Origin: Chersky-840 sp963811775
GTDB taxonomy: Bacteria > Actinomycetota > Acidimicrobiia > Acidimicrobiales > UBA8190
NCBI GenBank assembly: GCA_963811775.1
Contig: CAWESO010000007.1
Coordinates: forward strand, 62,001-126,000
Length of the DNA: 64,000 nucleotides
Direction: 5' to 3'
The notes beneath the pieces were generated by a model. The model searched no databases and was not told the DNA's origin. It worked only from the letters and a program-made list of their open reading frames with translations. This document shows positions 53,184 through 61,323 of the stretch, one piece after another (positions within the stretch are counted from its first letter, which is position 1; each line of letters begins with the position of its first letter). A program made the translations under genes and the position numbers.

Positions 53184-53665
53184 GGCGTCGGATTTCTCGT
53201 CGGACCTGGTGCGGTCCAGTCCGTCAACTCCCCCAGGGAAAGGACACGTCGCACCAGCTCCTCCACCAGATGCGGTGTTCGCTCGGCACAGACGAGCGCG
53301 ATCCGCTCCACCTCGCGCCGTGCTCCCTCGGCAAGCGCCCGGCTCTGCCCCTGTGCTTGCGCAAGTCGCACGGCCGCCGACTGTGCTCGGGCCGCATCAG
53401 CCTGGGAACGAGCCTCGACGAGAAGGGCCCGCGCTTGTTCGGCAGCTGCTGCATGACGGCGCGCCGTATCCGCTGTGGCCTCCTCGACCAACGTCGTCGC
53501 ACCAACCTGCGCAGCTTCGAGCAACGCGAAGACCGGTGCCAGTTCCGCCTCGATCTCCGCGGTTCGGTCGACGGGCACTCCGGCTGGGGCAGGCGCCCCA
53601 GGCACTCCGTGGAATCGAAAACGACGGAGGATGTCCCCGACCGCTGCCACCGTCACCTCCATCAT
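53180..53665 (-). CDS. V/A-type ATP synthase peripheral-stalk subunit (H/E-like)
   Basis: A 161-residue coiled-coil protein (TAEIEAELAPVFALLEAAQV, DTARRHAAAAEQARALLVEA, GQSRALAEGARREVERIALV) with a short C-terminal domain (HLVEELVRRVLSLG). It fits the second peripheral-stalk component (AhaH/NtpF-like). It heads the operon and overlaps subunit C by four bases. Two adjacent ATGs (53665, 53662) can start it. Confidence 0.75.
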   Translation of the reverse strand: MMEVTVAAVGDILRRFRFHGVPGAPAPAGVPVDRTAEIEAELAPVFALLEAAQVGATTLVEEATADTARRHAAAAEQARALLVEARSQADAARAQSAAVRLAQAQGQSRALAEGARREVERIALVCAERTPHLVEELVRRVLSLGELTDWTAPGPTRNPTP

Positions 53666-53785
53666 GGGATTTCTTTTGTCCGACGCTACGCCGGAACAGG
53701 AGACCACTGCAGGGTCGAATGTCACCGGCCCGTGGAGGCATTCTGGCCCGGGCACCTGCGTCGGTGCTTCGATCCTGTCGAAACC

Positions 53786-53802
53786 GGGACCTTGTACCCT
53801 GT
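53786..53802 (+). promoter_or_regulatory. DosR-like box, stress protein / ATPase divergent region
   Basis: GGGACCTTGTACCCTGT, 33 bases before the stress protein ATG and 121 bases from the ATPase operon start on the other strand. It is near-palindromic, so it may act both ways. Confidence 0.6.
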
Positions 53803-53834
53803 CACCTCGACGGTCAGAATGTGACGCTAGGTCC

Positions 53835-54248
53835 ATGGGGCGAATCGTCGTCGGTGTAGACGGATCCAGCTCGTCGAGAAACGCTTTGCGATGGGCGGCG
53901 GGAGAGGCGGAGCAGACCGGAGCCGACTTGCAGGTCATCATGACCTGGCACAATCCCTATCCCGAACTGTGGGTCCCCCACGACCCCTCGGGCACCGAAC
54001 CCCTGGAACTGATACGTAGGGTGCTTGAGCGCACCGTGACGGAGGTCCTGGGCGATCAGCCGGCGGTACAAGTCGAGGCTTTGGCCCTCGAGGGCCCGGC
54101 GGCTCGGGTCCTCGTCGAGACCGCCAAAGGGGCAGACCTGCTCGTCGTCGGAAACCGAGGACTGAGCCAGTTCCTGGAAGTGCTGCTCGGGTCCGTCGCC
54201 CTGCACTGCGTTTCGCATGCTCCGTGCCCGGTCGTCGTGGTGCGCTGA
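53835..54248 (+). CDS. Universal stress protein (UspA family)
   Basis: A 137-residue UspA protein: MGRIVVGVDGSSSSRNALRW, the acidic middle (LERTVTEVLGDQPAVQVEAL), and the ATP-binding signature GNRGLSQFLEVLLGSVALH followed by HAPCPVVVV. The start at 53835 leaves only 32 bases after the motif, and no Shine-Dalgarno is visible there, so a leaderless or very short leader is likely. It diverges from the ATPase operon. Confidence 0.92.
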   Translation: MGRIVVGVDGSSSSRNALRWAAGEAEQTGADLQVIMTWHNPYPELWVPHDPSGTEPLELIRRVLERTVTEVLGDQPAVQVEALALEGPAARVLVETAKGADLLVVGNRGLSQFLEVLLGSVALHCVSHAPCPVVVVR

Positions 54249-54699
54249 GAAGCCCGATGAGTCATCGTCCTATCTCTTGGTCCCCCGTGGGTGCCGAGAA
54301 CGTCGCAGCACCCACCTGGTCCCGAGTGGTTGAAGGGTCGGCCGAGAGGTTGCCTTGAAGGTCACTCGGCATCGGTGTCTGTCGACGGCCCTGGATGCGC
54401 TGAGAACGACAGGGTCTTCCCGGATCGCATCGCGAGGTCCCAGGAGGCACTCACGTCCTGATGGGAGAGCCCAGGCCATGGAGAGCCTTCAATCGCGTTG
54501 CCAGGGCATCCTCAAACTGCCAGTAGTGCGCCTTTATCTGATGGCGGCCCCGCCCGTTCTGGTCCATTGCGTGTTTCCGAGCGCCTGGGTCCCGGGCGCG
54601 CCTCGACGTCCAGTCCGTCTGCCGAGGCTCCCCGATCGTGCTCGTTTTTCTGGCCGAAAGACTCTGTCTGGTCGTCCCCCGTGGTGGATTCAATATGAC
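54249..54699. other. Intergenic, no gene seen
   Basis: About 450 bases. The frame of the downstream gene is open back to 54355, but family-like sequence begins only at the signal peptide at 54700. I see no element beyond a lone half-site (GTGACCTT, minus strand, near 54362). Confidence 0.4.
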
Positions 54700-56229
54700 A
54701 TGATCCGTTTTTCCAACTGGCGCCCGCCCACCGTGAGTGGAGCGATCTTGGCCTGCCTCGTACTCGCGACCACGATCGCCATCTCACACGCGGCCATAGC
54801 GGGGGCGGCCGTGTACCCAGATGTCGCTGCCCAGCCCGTGGCCTTCGGCGATGCCGGCTTCTTCGGGTCGATGGGAGGGCGTCACCTCGACGAGCCGGTT
54901 GTGGGCATGGCTCCCACCCCATCGGGACATGGCTACTGGCTGGTGGCGTCCGATGGCGGGGTGTTCGCCTTCGGCGATGCCGGCTTCTTCGGGTCGATGG
55001 GGGGGCGTCACCTCGACGAGCCGGTTGTGGGCATGGCTCCCACCCCATCGGGACATGGCTACTGGCTGGTGGCGTCCGATGGCGGGGTGTTCGCCTTCGG
55101 CGATGCCGGTTTCTTCGGGTCGATGGGGGGGCGTCACCTGAACCAGCCCATCGTGGGGATGGCCGCCAATCCCTTCGGCAGCGGCTACTGGCTCGCCGCC
55201 GCCGACGGAGGAGTCTTCGCCTTCGGTGGTTCACGCTTCTTCGGGTCGATGGGAGGGAGCCATCTGATCCAGCCGATCGTGGGAATGGCCGCGGCCCCCT
55301 TTGCCCTCGGCTACTGGATCGTGGCTTCCGACGGCGGGGTGTTCGCTTTCGGCGACGCACCATTCCTGGGGTCGATGGGGGGCGAGATCCTCACCCAGCC
55401 GGTGGCGGGCATGGCGGCAAGCCCATCGGGACGGGGTTACTGGCTGGCGGCGTCAGACGGTGGGGTGTTCGTCTTCGGCGATGCCGGCCTCTTCGGGTCG
55501 ATGAGGGGACAGGCGGTTTCCAACCCCATCACCGCCATCGTGGCGACACCCGACGGGCGTGGCTACTGGCTACTTCCGACCACTCCCCGGGCGGCCAACT
55601 GGGCCGTGCCCGGAACGGTGATCTACAATGTCGACACCGCGCCCGGTTCTCCCTACAAGCCGGGCGAGAAGGTGGTCGCGCTCACCTTCGACGACGGGCC
55701 GTCACCGATCTACACGCCCCAGGTGCTGCAGATCCTCGTGGCCGACCATGTGCCCGCCAGCTTCCAGATCATTGGTCAGAGCGGCGCCGCCTACCCCGAC
55801 CTCTTGCGCCAAGAGGCAGCAGACGGCATGTCCCTCGTGAACCACACCTGGACGCATGTCGATCTCACCGCGCTGCCGCTCTCTGGGTGGACCGGCCAGG
55901 TGGACCAGACTAATTCCCTGCTCCAAAGCATCACCGGTCACCCGGTCCGATGTCTCCGGCCACCATATGGCTACACCGACTCGGCGGTGGTGGCACAACT
56001 GGGCCAGCGGGATCTGGCCGAGCTCTACTGGGACGTCGATCCCTCGGATTACTTGATGCCGGGCGCGTCGGTCATCGCCGAGCGAGTGCTCTCAGCGCTC
56101 CATCCCGGTGCCATCGTGATCATGCACGACGGCGGCGGTGACCGCTCGCAAACCGTCAGCGCTCTGCCAGCCATCATCGGCGGCATACGAGCAGCTGGGT
56201 ATCAAATTGTGCCCGTGTGCGAAGGCTGA
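54700..56229 (+). CDS. Secreted polysaccharide deacetylase with six 42-residue repeats
   Basis: A 509-residue exported protein. A signal or anchor helix (VSGAILACLVLATTIAISHA) is followed by six repeats of 42 residues (about residues 48-290), each with FGDAGFFGSMGG, GMAPTPSGHGYWLVASDGG and similar, probably a beta-propeller or adhesive domain. The NodB deacetylase domain spans about 325-509. Its metal/catalytic motifs are ALTFDDGPSP, NHTWTHVD, RPPYGYTD and IVIMHDGGGDRSQT. It probably removes acetyl groups from peptidoglycan or chitin-like glycans at the cell surface. The start at 54700 is chosen because it precedes the signal sequence; frame openness further upstream is not supported. Confidence 0.88.
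   Translation: MIRFSNWRPPTVSGAILACLVLATTIAISHAAIAGAAVYPDVAAQPVAFGDAGFFGSMGGRHLDEPVVGMAPTPSGHGYWLVASDGGVFAFGDAGFFGSMGGRHLDEPVVGMAPTPSGHGYWLVASDGGVFAFGDAGFFGSMGGRHLNQPIVGMAANPFGSGYWLAAADGGVFAFGGSRFFGSMGGSHLIQPIVGMAAAPFALGYWIVASDGGVFAFGDAPFLGSMGGEILTQPVAGMAASPSGRGYWLAASDGGVFVFGDAGLFGSMRGQAVSNPITAIVATPDGRGYWLLPTTPRAANWAVPGTVIYNVDTAPGSPYKPGEKVVALTFDDGPSPIYTPQVLQILVADHVPASFQIIGQSGAAYPDLLRQEAADGMSLVNHTWTHVDLTALPLSGWTGQVDQTNSLLQSITGHPVRCLRPPYGYTDSAVVAQLGQRDLAELYWDVDPSDYLMPGASVIAERVLSALHPGAIVIMHDGGGDRSQTVSALPAIIGGIRAAGYQIVPVCEG
54841..55596 (+). repeat. 126-bp intragenic tandem repeats
   Basis: Six units starting at 54841, 54967, 55093, 55219, 55345 and 55471, exactly 126 bases (42 codons) apart. Units 1 and 2 are almost identical and unit 3 is identical over its first part, so the 5' copies were duplicated recently; units 4-6 have diverged. 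Confidence 0.95.
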
Positions 56230-56569
56230 GTGCGGATCTCGTGGAAGTACCGCCATCACCGCCAAGCATGGAATCCCCCTTCACCGTGCGTCGAGGTGCG
56301 CGCAACGTGCCCCGGGGGCGCTTTTCGCGTCGGGGCGCCGCCAACATCTCCATCAGTGACCCCATCCCACACTTTGGCCCTCGCTGGTCCGCCAGGCCCG
56401 GGCCACGCGCCCGCGCCCGGGCCGCCATCGGGTCGTTGTCGGGTGCCTGACCTGGAGTCGCGGACCGGCCCGACCGCCGGACGTTACTTCTGCAAGCCTG
56501 GGATTCCGCCGGGCACACGAGTGACTTCCGGCCCTAGCTCAGCGGCACCAATCCGAGGAGGCTCTTAGG
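56230..56569. other. ftsH upstream region
   Basis: About 340 bases with no supported gene. The motif at 56521-56537 sits next to ftsH. Confidence 0.5.
56521..56537 (+). promoter_or_regulatory. DosR-like box, ftsH
   Basis: GTGACTTCCGGCCCTAG, 33 bases before the ftsH GTG. Two to four positions deviate from consensus, but spacing equals that of the hydrogenase and stress protein boxes. Confidence 0.5.
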
Positions 56570-58705
56570 GTGAACAGGAAGTCTCTTCGCCGGGTCTTCG
56601 TTCCGGCAGTAGCACCCAAGAGTCGCGCCGGGAGTCGACCAGACAGTCCGCTCCGCCCGTTGCCGCCGGACGCTTCGGGGTGGAACGGCGCGGGTCCGCC
56701 CCCTCCGGACACCCGGCCGAAGGTCTCCAGACGTCGGTCGGTCATCATGTTCTCGGCGTGGCTCGTCGCGATCGTGCTGCTCGCGCTCATATTCGCCAAC
56801 AGCCCCAAGGCCGCTGCTCCGACGTCGATCTCGTACTCGAACTTCTTGGTCAAGGTGGCCGCCGGCGACGTCAAGAGCGTAAAGATCAACCAGTCCAGTG
56901 GTCAGATCGACGGGTCCCTCGTCCACGGGAAGTCCTTCACGACCCAAGGGCCGCCCGGGGGCATGCCCGCGAGCGACGTCGAGTTGCTCGACCACCATCA
57001 CGTCGCCCGCAACTATGTGGCTACGACCTCTAGCATCTGGCCCACCCTGCTGACCTGGGTGCTGCCCATCGCGTTGATCGTCCTCTTCTGGGTGTGGATC
57101 TCGCGTCGCACTCGGGGGCAGATGGCCGGGATAACCGGATGGTCCCAGAGCAAGGCCAAGGTGTACACCACCGAGCGACCTTCGACGACCTTCGAGGATA
57201 TCGCCGGCTACGACGCGGTGAAGCAGGAGATCGGCGAGGTTGTCGCGTTCTTGAGGGATCCCGCCCGATTTCAAGAGATCGGCGCCCGCATCCCCAAAGG
57301 CGTCCTGCTCGTGGGTCCCCCCGGCACCGGCAAGACCCTCTTCGCCCGGGCCATTGCCGGCGAGGCCCGGGTCCCGTTCATTACCATCACCGGCTCGGAG
57401 TTTATGGAGATGTTCGTCGGAGTCGGTGCCGCCCGGGTGCGGGACCTGTTCAAGACGGCGCGAGAGAACAAACCGTCGATCATCTTCGTTGATGAGATCG
57501 ATGCCATCGGTCGCAAGCGCGGCACGGGGCTCGGTGGTGGTCATGATGAACGCGAGCAAACACTCAACCAGATGCTCGCCGAGATGGACGGGTTCGAGGC
57601 GGCCGAGGGAATCGTGATCCTCGCGGCCACCAACCGGCCCGACATCCTCGACCCGGCGCTCCTGCGGGCGGGGCGATTCGACCGGCAGGTCGTCATCCCA
57701 CTCCCTTCCCTGGATGAACGACGCGGCATCCTGACCGTGCACTGCCGGGGCAAACGGGTGGGCGCCGACGCGGATCTCGATACGCTCGCCCGAGGGACAC
57801 CAGGCATGAGCGGGGCCGACCTCGAGAACCTCGTGAACGAGGCAGCCTTGATCGCGGTTCGACACGGAGGTGGAGAGATCAGCCACGCCGACCTGGAAGC
57901 CGCGCGCGACCGCGTACTCCTGGGCTTGCGACGCACCTCACTCGTCCTGGGAGAAGAGGAGAAGCGCATCGTGGCCTACCACGAGGCCGGTCACGCCGTG
58001 CTGGCGGAACTCCTGGCCCATGCCGACCCTGTGCACAAGGTCACGATCCTGCCGACGGGATTGGCGCTGGGCGCCACCCAGCAGATCCCCGTCGAAGAGC
58101 ACCAGATCCACCAGCGCCCGTACCTCGACGACGCGCTCGCGGTGCGCCTCGGGGGGCGAGCCGCCGAGGAGTTGGTCTTTGGCGTGCCCTCCACCGGTGC
58201 GCAGGACGACCTCACGTCAGCGACTGAACTGGCCAGCCGCATGGTCAGGGAATGGGGCATGTCCGAGGTCATCGGCAAGATGGCGTGGGGGCCGCGTGGG
58301 CCCGTCTTCCTCGGTGAGGAGCTGATCCACACTCGCGACTACTCGGACGACACCGCTCGCGTGATCGACAAGGAGATATCGCGCATGCTCGGCGAGCAAG
58401 CCGACCGTGCTCGCTCTGTTCTCGAACAGAACCGAGGAGTACTCGACGACGTAGCTTCCGCTCTCGCTTCCCAGGAAACCCTCGACGGCTCCGAGGTGAA
58501 GCACATCATCGAGGCTGCACGGATCCCTGGATTGCCAATCGACGAGATCAGAGGCTCAAGCGCGGGGGCAGGGTCGCACGAGGTTCCTCATATTGTGGTG
58601 CCCGGGCTTCCCCGTCCCCCTCGGAAGGCACGGAGACCCCGCTCAACGAGGTCCGGTCAGCAGCGCCAGAACGACTCGACGTCCGTACCCCCACGCCGTG
58701 ACTGA
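56570..58705 (+). CDS. ftsH: ATP-dependent zinc metalloprotease FtsH
   Basis: A 711-residue membrane protease. Two membrane helices (VIMFSAWLVAIVLLALIFA near 58-77 and TLLTWVLPIALIVLFWVWIS near 153-172) flank a periplasmic domain. The AAA domain has Walker A GPPGTGKT near 249, Walker B SIIFVDEIDAIG and the second region of homology ATNRPDILDPALLRAGRFDR. The zinc site is HEAGH (His471, Glu472, His475). A GAGGAGG precedes the GTG at 56570. A Pro-rich 55-residue N-terminal tail and a basic C-terminal tail are added. The DosR-like box suggests a stress-induced paralogue, not the housekeeping copy. Confidence 0.95.
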   Translation: MNRKSLRRVFVPAVAPKSRAGSRPDSPLRPLPPDASGWNGAGPPPPDTRPKVSRRRSVIMFSAWLVAIVLLALIFANSPKAAAPTSISYSNFLVKVAAGDVKSVKINQSSGQIDGSLVHGKSFTTQGPPGGMPASDVELLDHHHVARNYVATTSSIWPTLLTWVLPIALIVLFWVWISRRTRGQMAGITGWSQSKAKVYTTERPSTTFEDIAGYDAVKQEIGEVVAFLRDPARFQEIGARIPKGVLLVGPPGTGKTLFARAIAGEARVPFITITGSEFMEMFVGVGAARVRDLFKTARENKPSIIFVDEIDAIGRKRGTGLGGGHDEREQTLNQMLAEMDGFEAAEGIVILAATNRPDILDPALLRAGRFDRQVVIPLPSLDERRGILTVHCRGKRVGADADLDTLARGTPGMSGADLENLVNEAALIAVRHGGGEISHADLEAARDRVLLGLRRTSLVLGEEEKRIVAYHEAGHAVLAELLAHADPVHKVTILPTGLALGATQQIPVEEHQIHQRPYLDDALAVRLGGRAAEELVFGVPSTGAQDDLTSATELASRMVREWGMSEVIGKMAWGPRGPVFLGEELIHTRDYSDDTARVIDKEISRMLGEQADRARSVLEQNRGVLDDVASALASQETLDGSEVKHIIEAARIPGLPIDEIRGSSAGAGSHEVPHIVVPGLPRPPRKARRPRSTRSGQQRQNDSTSVPPRRD

Positions 58706-58851
58706 TAGTTCGCCTGATCGAGTGGCCACACGACCTTGCCAAAGGGAGGCGAAGGCATGAGACTCGGAGCTCGCGGTGACGAGATCCTGCCCCTGAGCGA
58801 CACCGCCCGTGGGTATGGCGACGGCACCAACGCACACTCAGCAGGACCCTG

Positions 58852-59301
58852 ATGACACATTCCCCGCGACAAGACGAACGACGATCCGAGCAAGGGCACC
58901 GGCAAGCCCCCCATGCTGTCGACTGCATCATCGAAGCGTGGGGTCCCGATCGGGCGTCGTGTCTCACCGAGGCCCTCCTGGCACTCGTCGAGGTCTTCGC
59001 CGACGTTGGGGACACCGCAGCCGTCGACGTCCTGCCACTTTCTGCGGGTCCGGAATCCGATCGCGACGTGCTCGTGTCGCTGCTTGAAGAAGTCATCTCT
59101 GTGGTGGACGTCTTCCGCGTGGTGCCGATGCGCTTCCATCTGGCCGAAACGGAGGACGGCGCGCTGGCTGGTGACATGGAGGTCGTGCCTGCCGGCGAGG
59201 TCGAGCAGGTTGGTCCGGTGCCCAAAGCCGTGTCTCACCACGGTCTCGAGATCGAAGAGAAGGGAGGTGAGTGGAGGTGCCGAGTCGTGGTGGACGTGTG
59301 A
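58852..59301 (+). CDS. Archease-family protein
   Basis: A 149-residue protein: RASCLTEALLALVEVFADVG, DVLVSLLEEVISVVDVFRVV and the signature end KAVSHHGLEIEEKGGEWRCR then VVVDV. Archease activates the RNA ligase RtcB by promoting its guanylylation. The conserved acidic residues near the C-terminus are present. No rtcB is in the window. It begins at ATG 58852 without an obvious strong ribosome site. Confidence 0.85.
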   Translation: MTHSPRQDERRSEQGHRQAPHAVDCIIEAWGPDRASCLTEALLALVEVFADVGDTAAVDVLPLSAGPESDRDVLVSLLEEVISVVDVFRVVPMRFHLAETEDGALAGDMEVVPAGEVEQVGPVPKAVSHHGLEIEEKGGEWRCRVVVDV

Positions 59302-59374
59302 GATACCCGATCCATCTGGGCACCCAAACCCTACCCCTACCTCATCGAACGGGGCACTGTGAGATCGAGCGTCA

Positions 59375-60106
59375 ATGACTCTTGATGCCAGAAGCCAGCC
59401 ACCAAGAGCAACACGAACCGGTCTGCGAAGAGTTGGGTGGGCCACCGGCGGCGTCGCCGTGGCGGCAAGCGTGGGACTCATGACGCACCCGCTCTTGCGG
59501 GGGTGGTGCCTCACTTGGGGCGCTGCGGGCGACGAACCGACTAAGACCTTGCCCGGCGACGACCTCCTGGCCGACCCGGACCTCGTATCCACCCGAGCTA
59601 TAGGCATTGGCGCCCCCGCCCGTGACATATGGCCGTGGCTGGCCCAGATGGGATCGGGTCGGGGCGGCGTCTACACCTACGATTGGGTCGAGAATATCTT
59701 CGGCCTGCACATGCACAGCGTTGACGTGGTTCTCCCGCAATTCCAGAACATCCAGGTCGGTGATGCACAGAAGCTCGGCAAGAATGGTCCGGTCTTGCGC
59801 GTAGCTGTCGCCGATCCTGAATCCGCCCTGGTCCTGCGCTCTGATGATGGCAACTGGGTGTGGGCCTTTTGCCTGGTGCCCATGGGAACTGGGACCAGAC
59901 TGATCAGCCGGAACCGGATCGCCACGCCCGGGGCGCCATGGCCCTCTCGGGCGTTCTACCGCTATGTGATGGAACCGGGCAGTTTGGTCATGGAGCGCAA
60001 GATGCTCCAGGGCATCAAGAAGCGCGCGGAGCGTCTGGCTGGGGAGTCCGAGGTTCAAACGCCTTCGCACCAACTCTCTCGTGGCCTTGTCGGAAATGGC
60101 CGATAG
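59375..60106 (+). CDS. SRPBCC-like membrane-anchored protein
   Basis: A 243-residue protein. One N-terminal helix (GWATGGVAVAASVGLMTHPL) is followed by an SRPBCC (START-like) fold recognised by TRAIGIGAPARDIWPWLAQM, GRGGVYTYDWVENIFGLHMH and GTRLISRNRIATPG. Such proteins bind hydrophobic ligands in a deep cavity. The C-terminal helix (SLVMERKMLQGIKKRAERLA) completes the fold. The ligand is unknown. Confidence 0.78.
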   Translation: MTLDARSQPPRATRTGLRRVGWATGGVAVAASVGLMTHPLLRGWCLTWGAAGDEPTKTLPGDDLLADPDLVSTRAIGIGAPARDIWPWLAQMGSGRGGVYTYDWVENIFGLHMHSVDVVLPQFQNIQVGDAQKLGKNGPVLRVAVADPESALVLRSDDGNWVWAFCLVPMGTGTRLISRNRIATPGAPWPSRAFYRYVMEPGSLVMERKMLQGIKKRAERLAGESEVQTPSHQLSRGLVGNGR

Positions 60107-60168
60107 GCATCTCGGTGCCCGAGCGACTGGCCACCGTCAATGTGAAGGGTCCCCGGTGACGTCGGCAT

Positions 60169-60633
60169 TCACTCGGACTCCCCGCCGGACGCACTCGATG
60201 GCCAGTGGGCGGGTGACCAGTCCCCCTCTGGGTCCGTGGTTTGACCTACTTCGATCAGATGACCGTCGGGATCGCGGATGTAGCAGCGGATCTCGAATTG
60301 GTGCTGTTTCGGCGGCGTCAGGAAATGAGCACCCCTGGCGCTCCATTCGGCGTACACGGCCTCGATGTCTTTGACCCGGATATTGAGGAAGCTGCTGACC
60401 CGGTCGGGATCGTGCGGCGTCTCCAGGGTGACCGCAGGCTTGTCATCGGTCGGGCCTCCCCCGACATTGATGATGATCCAGCTGTTGGCTAGTTCGACAT
60501 ATGTCGGCCCTCCCGAGAAGACCACCCTGCCGCCGAGTACTTCGGTGTAGAAGCGCCGCGAGCGCTCGACATCGTCCGAGACGATGAAGTGGGCCAGCAC
60601 AATGCCCGCTGGGGGCGGTGGGAACTCGGCCAT
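60169..60633 (-). CDS. VOC (glyoxalase/bleomycin resistance) family protein
   Basis: A 154-residue metal-binding dioxygenase-superfamily protein: GIVLAHFIVSDDVERSRRFY with the first metal His, YVELANSWIIINVGGGPTDD, then IRVKDIEAVYAEWSARGAHF and the final Glu in YIRDPDGHLIEVGQT. The start at ATG 60633 is where the domain begins. The function may be detoxification or ligand binding; no substrate can be assigned. Confidence 0.88.
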   Translation of the reverse strand: MAEFPPPPAGIVLAHFIVSDDVERSRRFYTEVLGGRVVFSGGPTYVELANSWIIINVGGGPTDDKPAVTLETPHDPDRVSSFLNIRVKDIEAVYAEWSARGAHFLTPPKQHQFEIRCYIRDPDGHLIEVGQTTDPEGDWSPAHWPSSASGGESE

Positions 60634-61128
60634 CTGGCACCTCCACTGGTTGGGTCTCACACCTGCGTGCAGCGGGTCTGCGGCCGATGTGATGATGAAC
60701 ACGGTTGCCATCTCTTCCACGGCACAGCGAGAGGCCGCCATGTTGGATCCCGATGGTGTTGCCTCCGTGCATCGGATCGGTTCATCGAGCGTATCGACAA
60801 GAACCATGTCTCGATCTCCGCCATCCCAGACCTCGCCAAGCCCTGGTGCACAGAAGGTCAAGGTCCGGACGGAACTTCTGTAGAAGCAGTCCGTCGATCC
60901 AGGTGCAACTCACCCATGGCCGGTGGGCCCGGTGCCAGTGACCGTTGTAGATGCTAAAGATCCGGAGTCCCGGCTTCGTCCGGCGCCGACCAGGTGGAGC
61001 GGAGGCGGTCTGGGCGGTGCTCGAGCACTCTCAGTCGGTCGAGCCCCACGCGCCCGGTTCCTGGGGCCCACCTTCGATCGGTACGGTGGTCGCGGCCCAC
61101 CGCTGGCATCTCCCCGAGGAGGACTGAG
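60634..61128. other. Divergent intergenic, no gene seen
   Basis: About 500 bases between the VOC gene and the short DUF2090-like gene. A lone half-site (GTGACCGTTGTAG) lies near 60939. No RNA gene or repeat was seen. Confidence 0.4.
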
Positions 61129-61323
61129 ATGGCATCCGGCTACGCCACGCCCCTGTACCTTCTCGCCTTCGACCGCCGCTCCTCGTTCGAGCGCGGTGTC
61201 TTCGGTGCCACGCGCCCACTCTCGCCAGAGGTAGGCGATGGCATCGTGAGGGCCAAGCAGCTCGTCTTCGAGGCCGACGCCTACGACGCGACCACAGGCG
61301 GACAGACGGAGGCCGCGCCGTGA
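61129..61323 (+). pseudogene. Truncated DUF2090-like N-terminus
   Basis: A 64-residue product: MASGYATPLYLLAFDRRSSF then ERGVFGATRPLSPE. This is the start of DUF2090-type proteins (linked to inositol and sugar catabolism, normally about 300 residues), cut off after about 45 residues with an unrelated tail. A good GAGGAGG precedes the ATG, and its last codons overlap the HAD gene start. It may be translated as a leader for the HAD gene, or be a deletion remnant. Confidence 0.6.

Noticed and set aside
54355..54371. Regulatory box upstream of the deacetylase
   Set aside because: Only GTGACCTT matches, and it lies more than 300 bases from the chosen start.
56528..56570. tRNA gene suggested by CCTAGCTCAGCGG
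   Set aside because: Only a D-arm-like string is present; no anticodon arm, T-arm or acceptor pairing follows, and it overlaps the ftsH leader.
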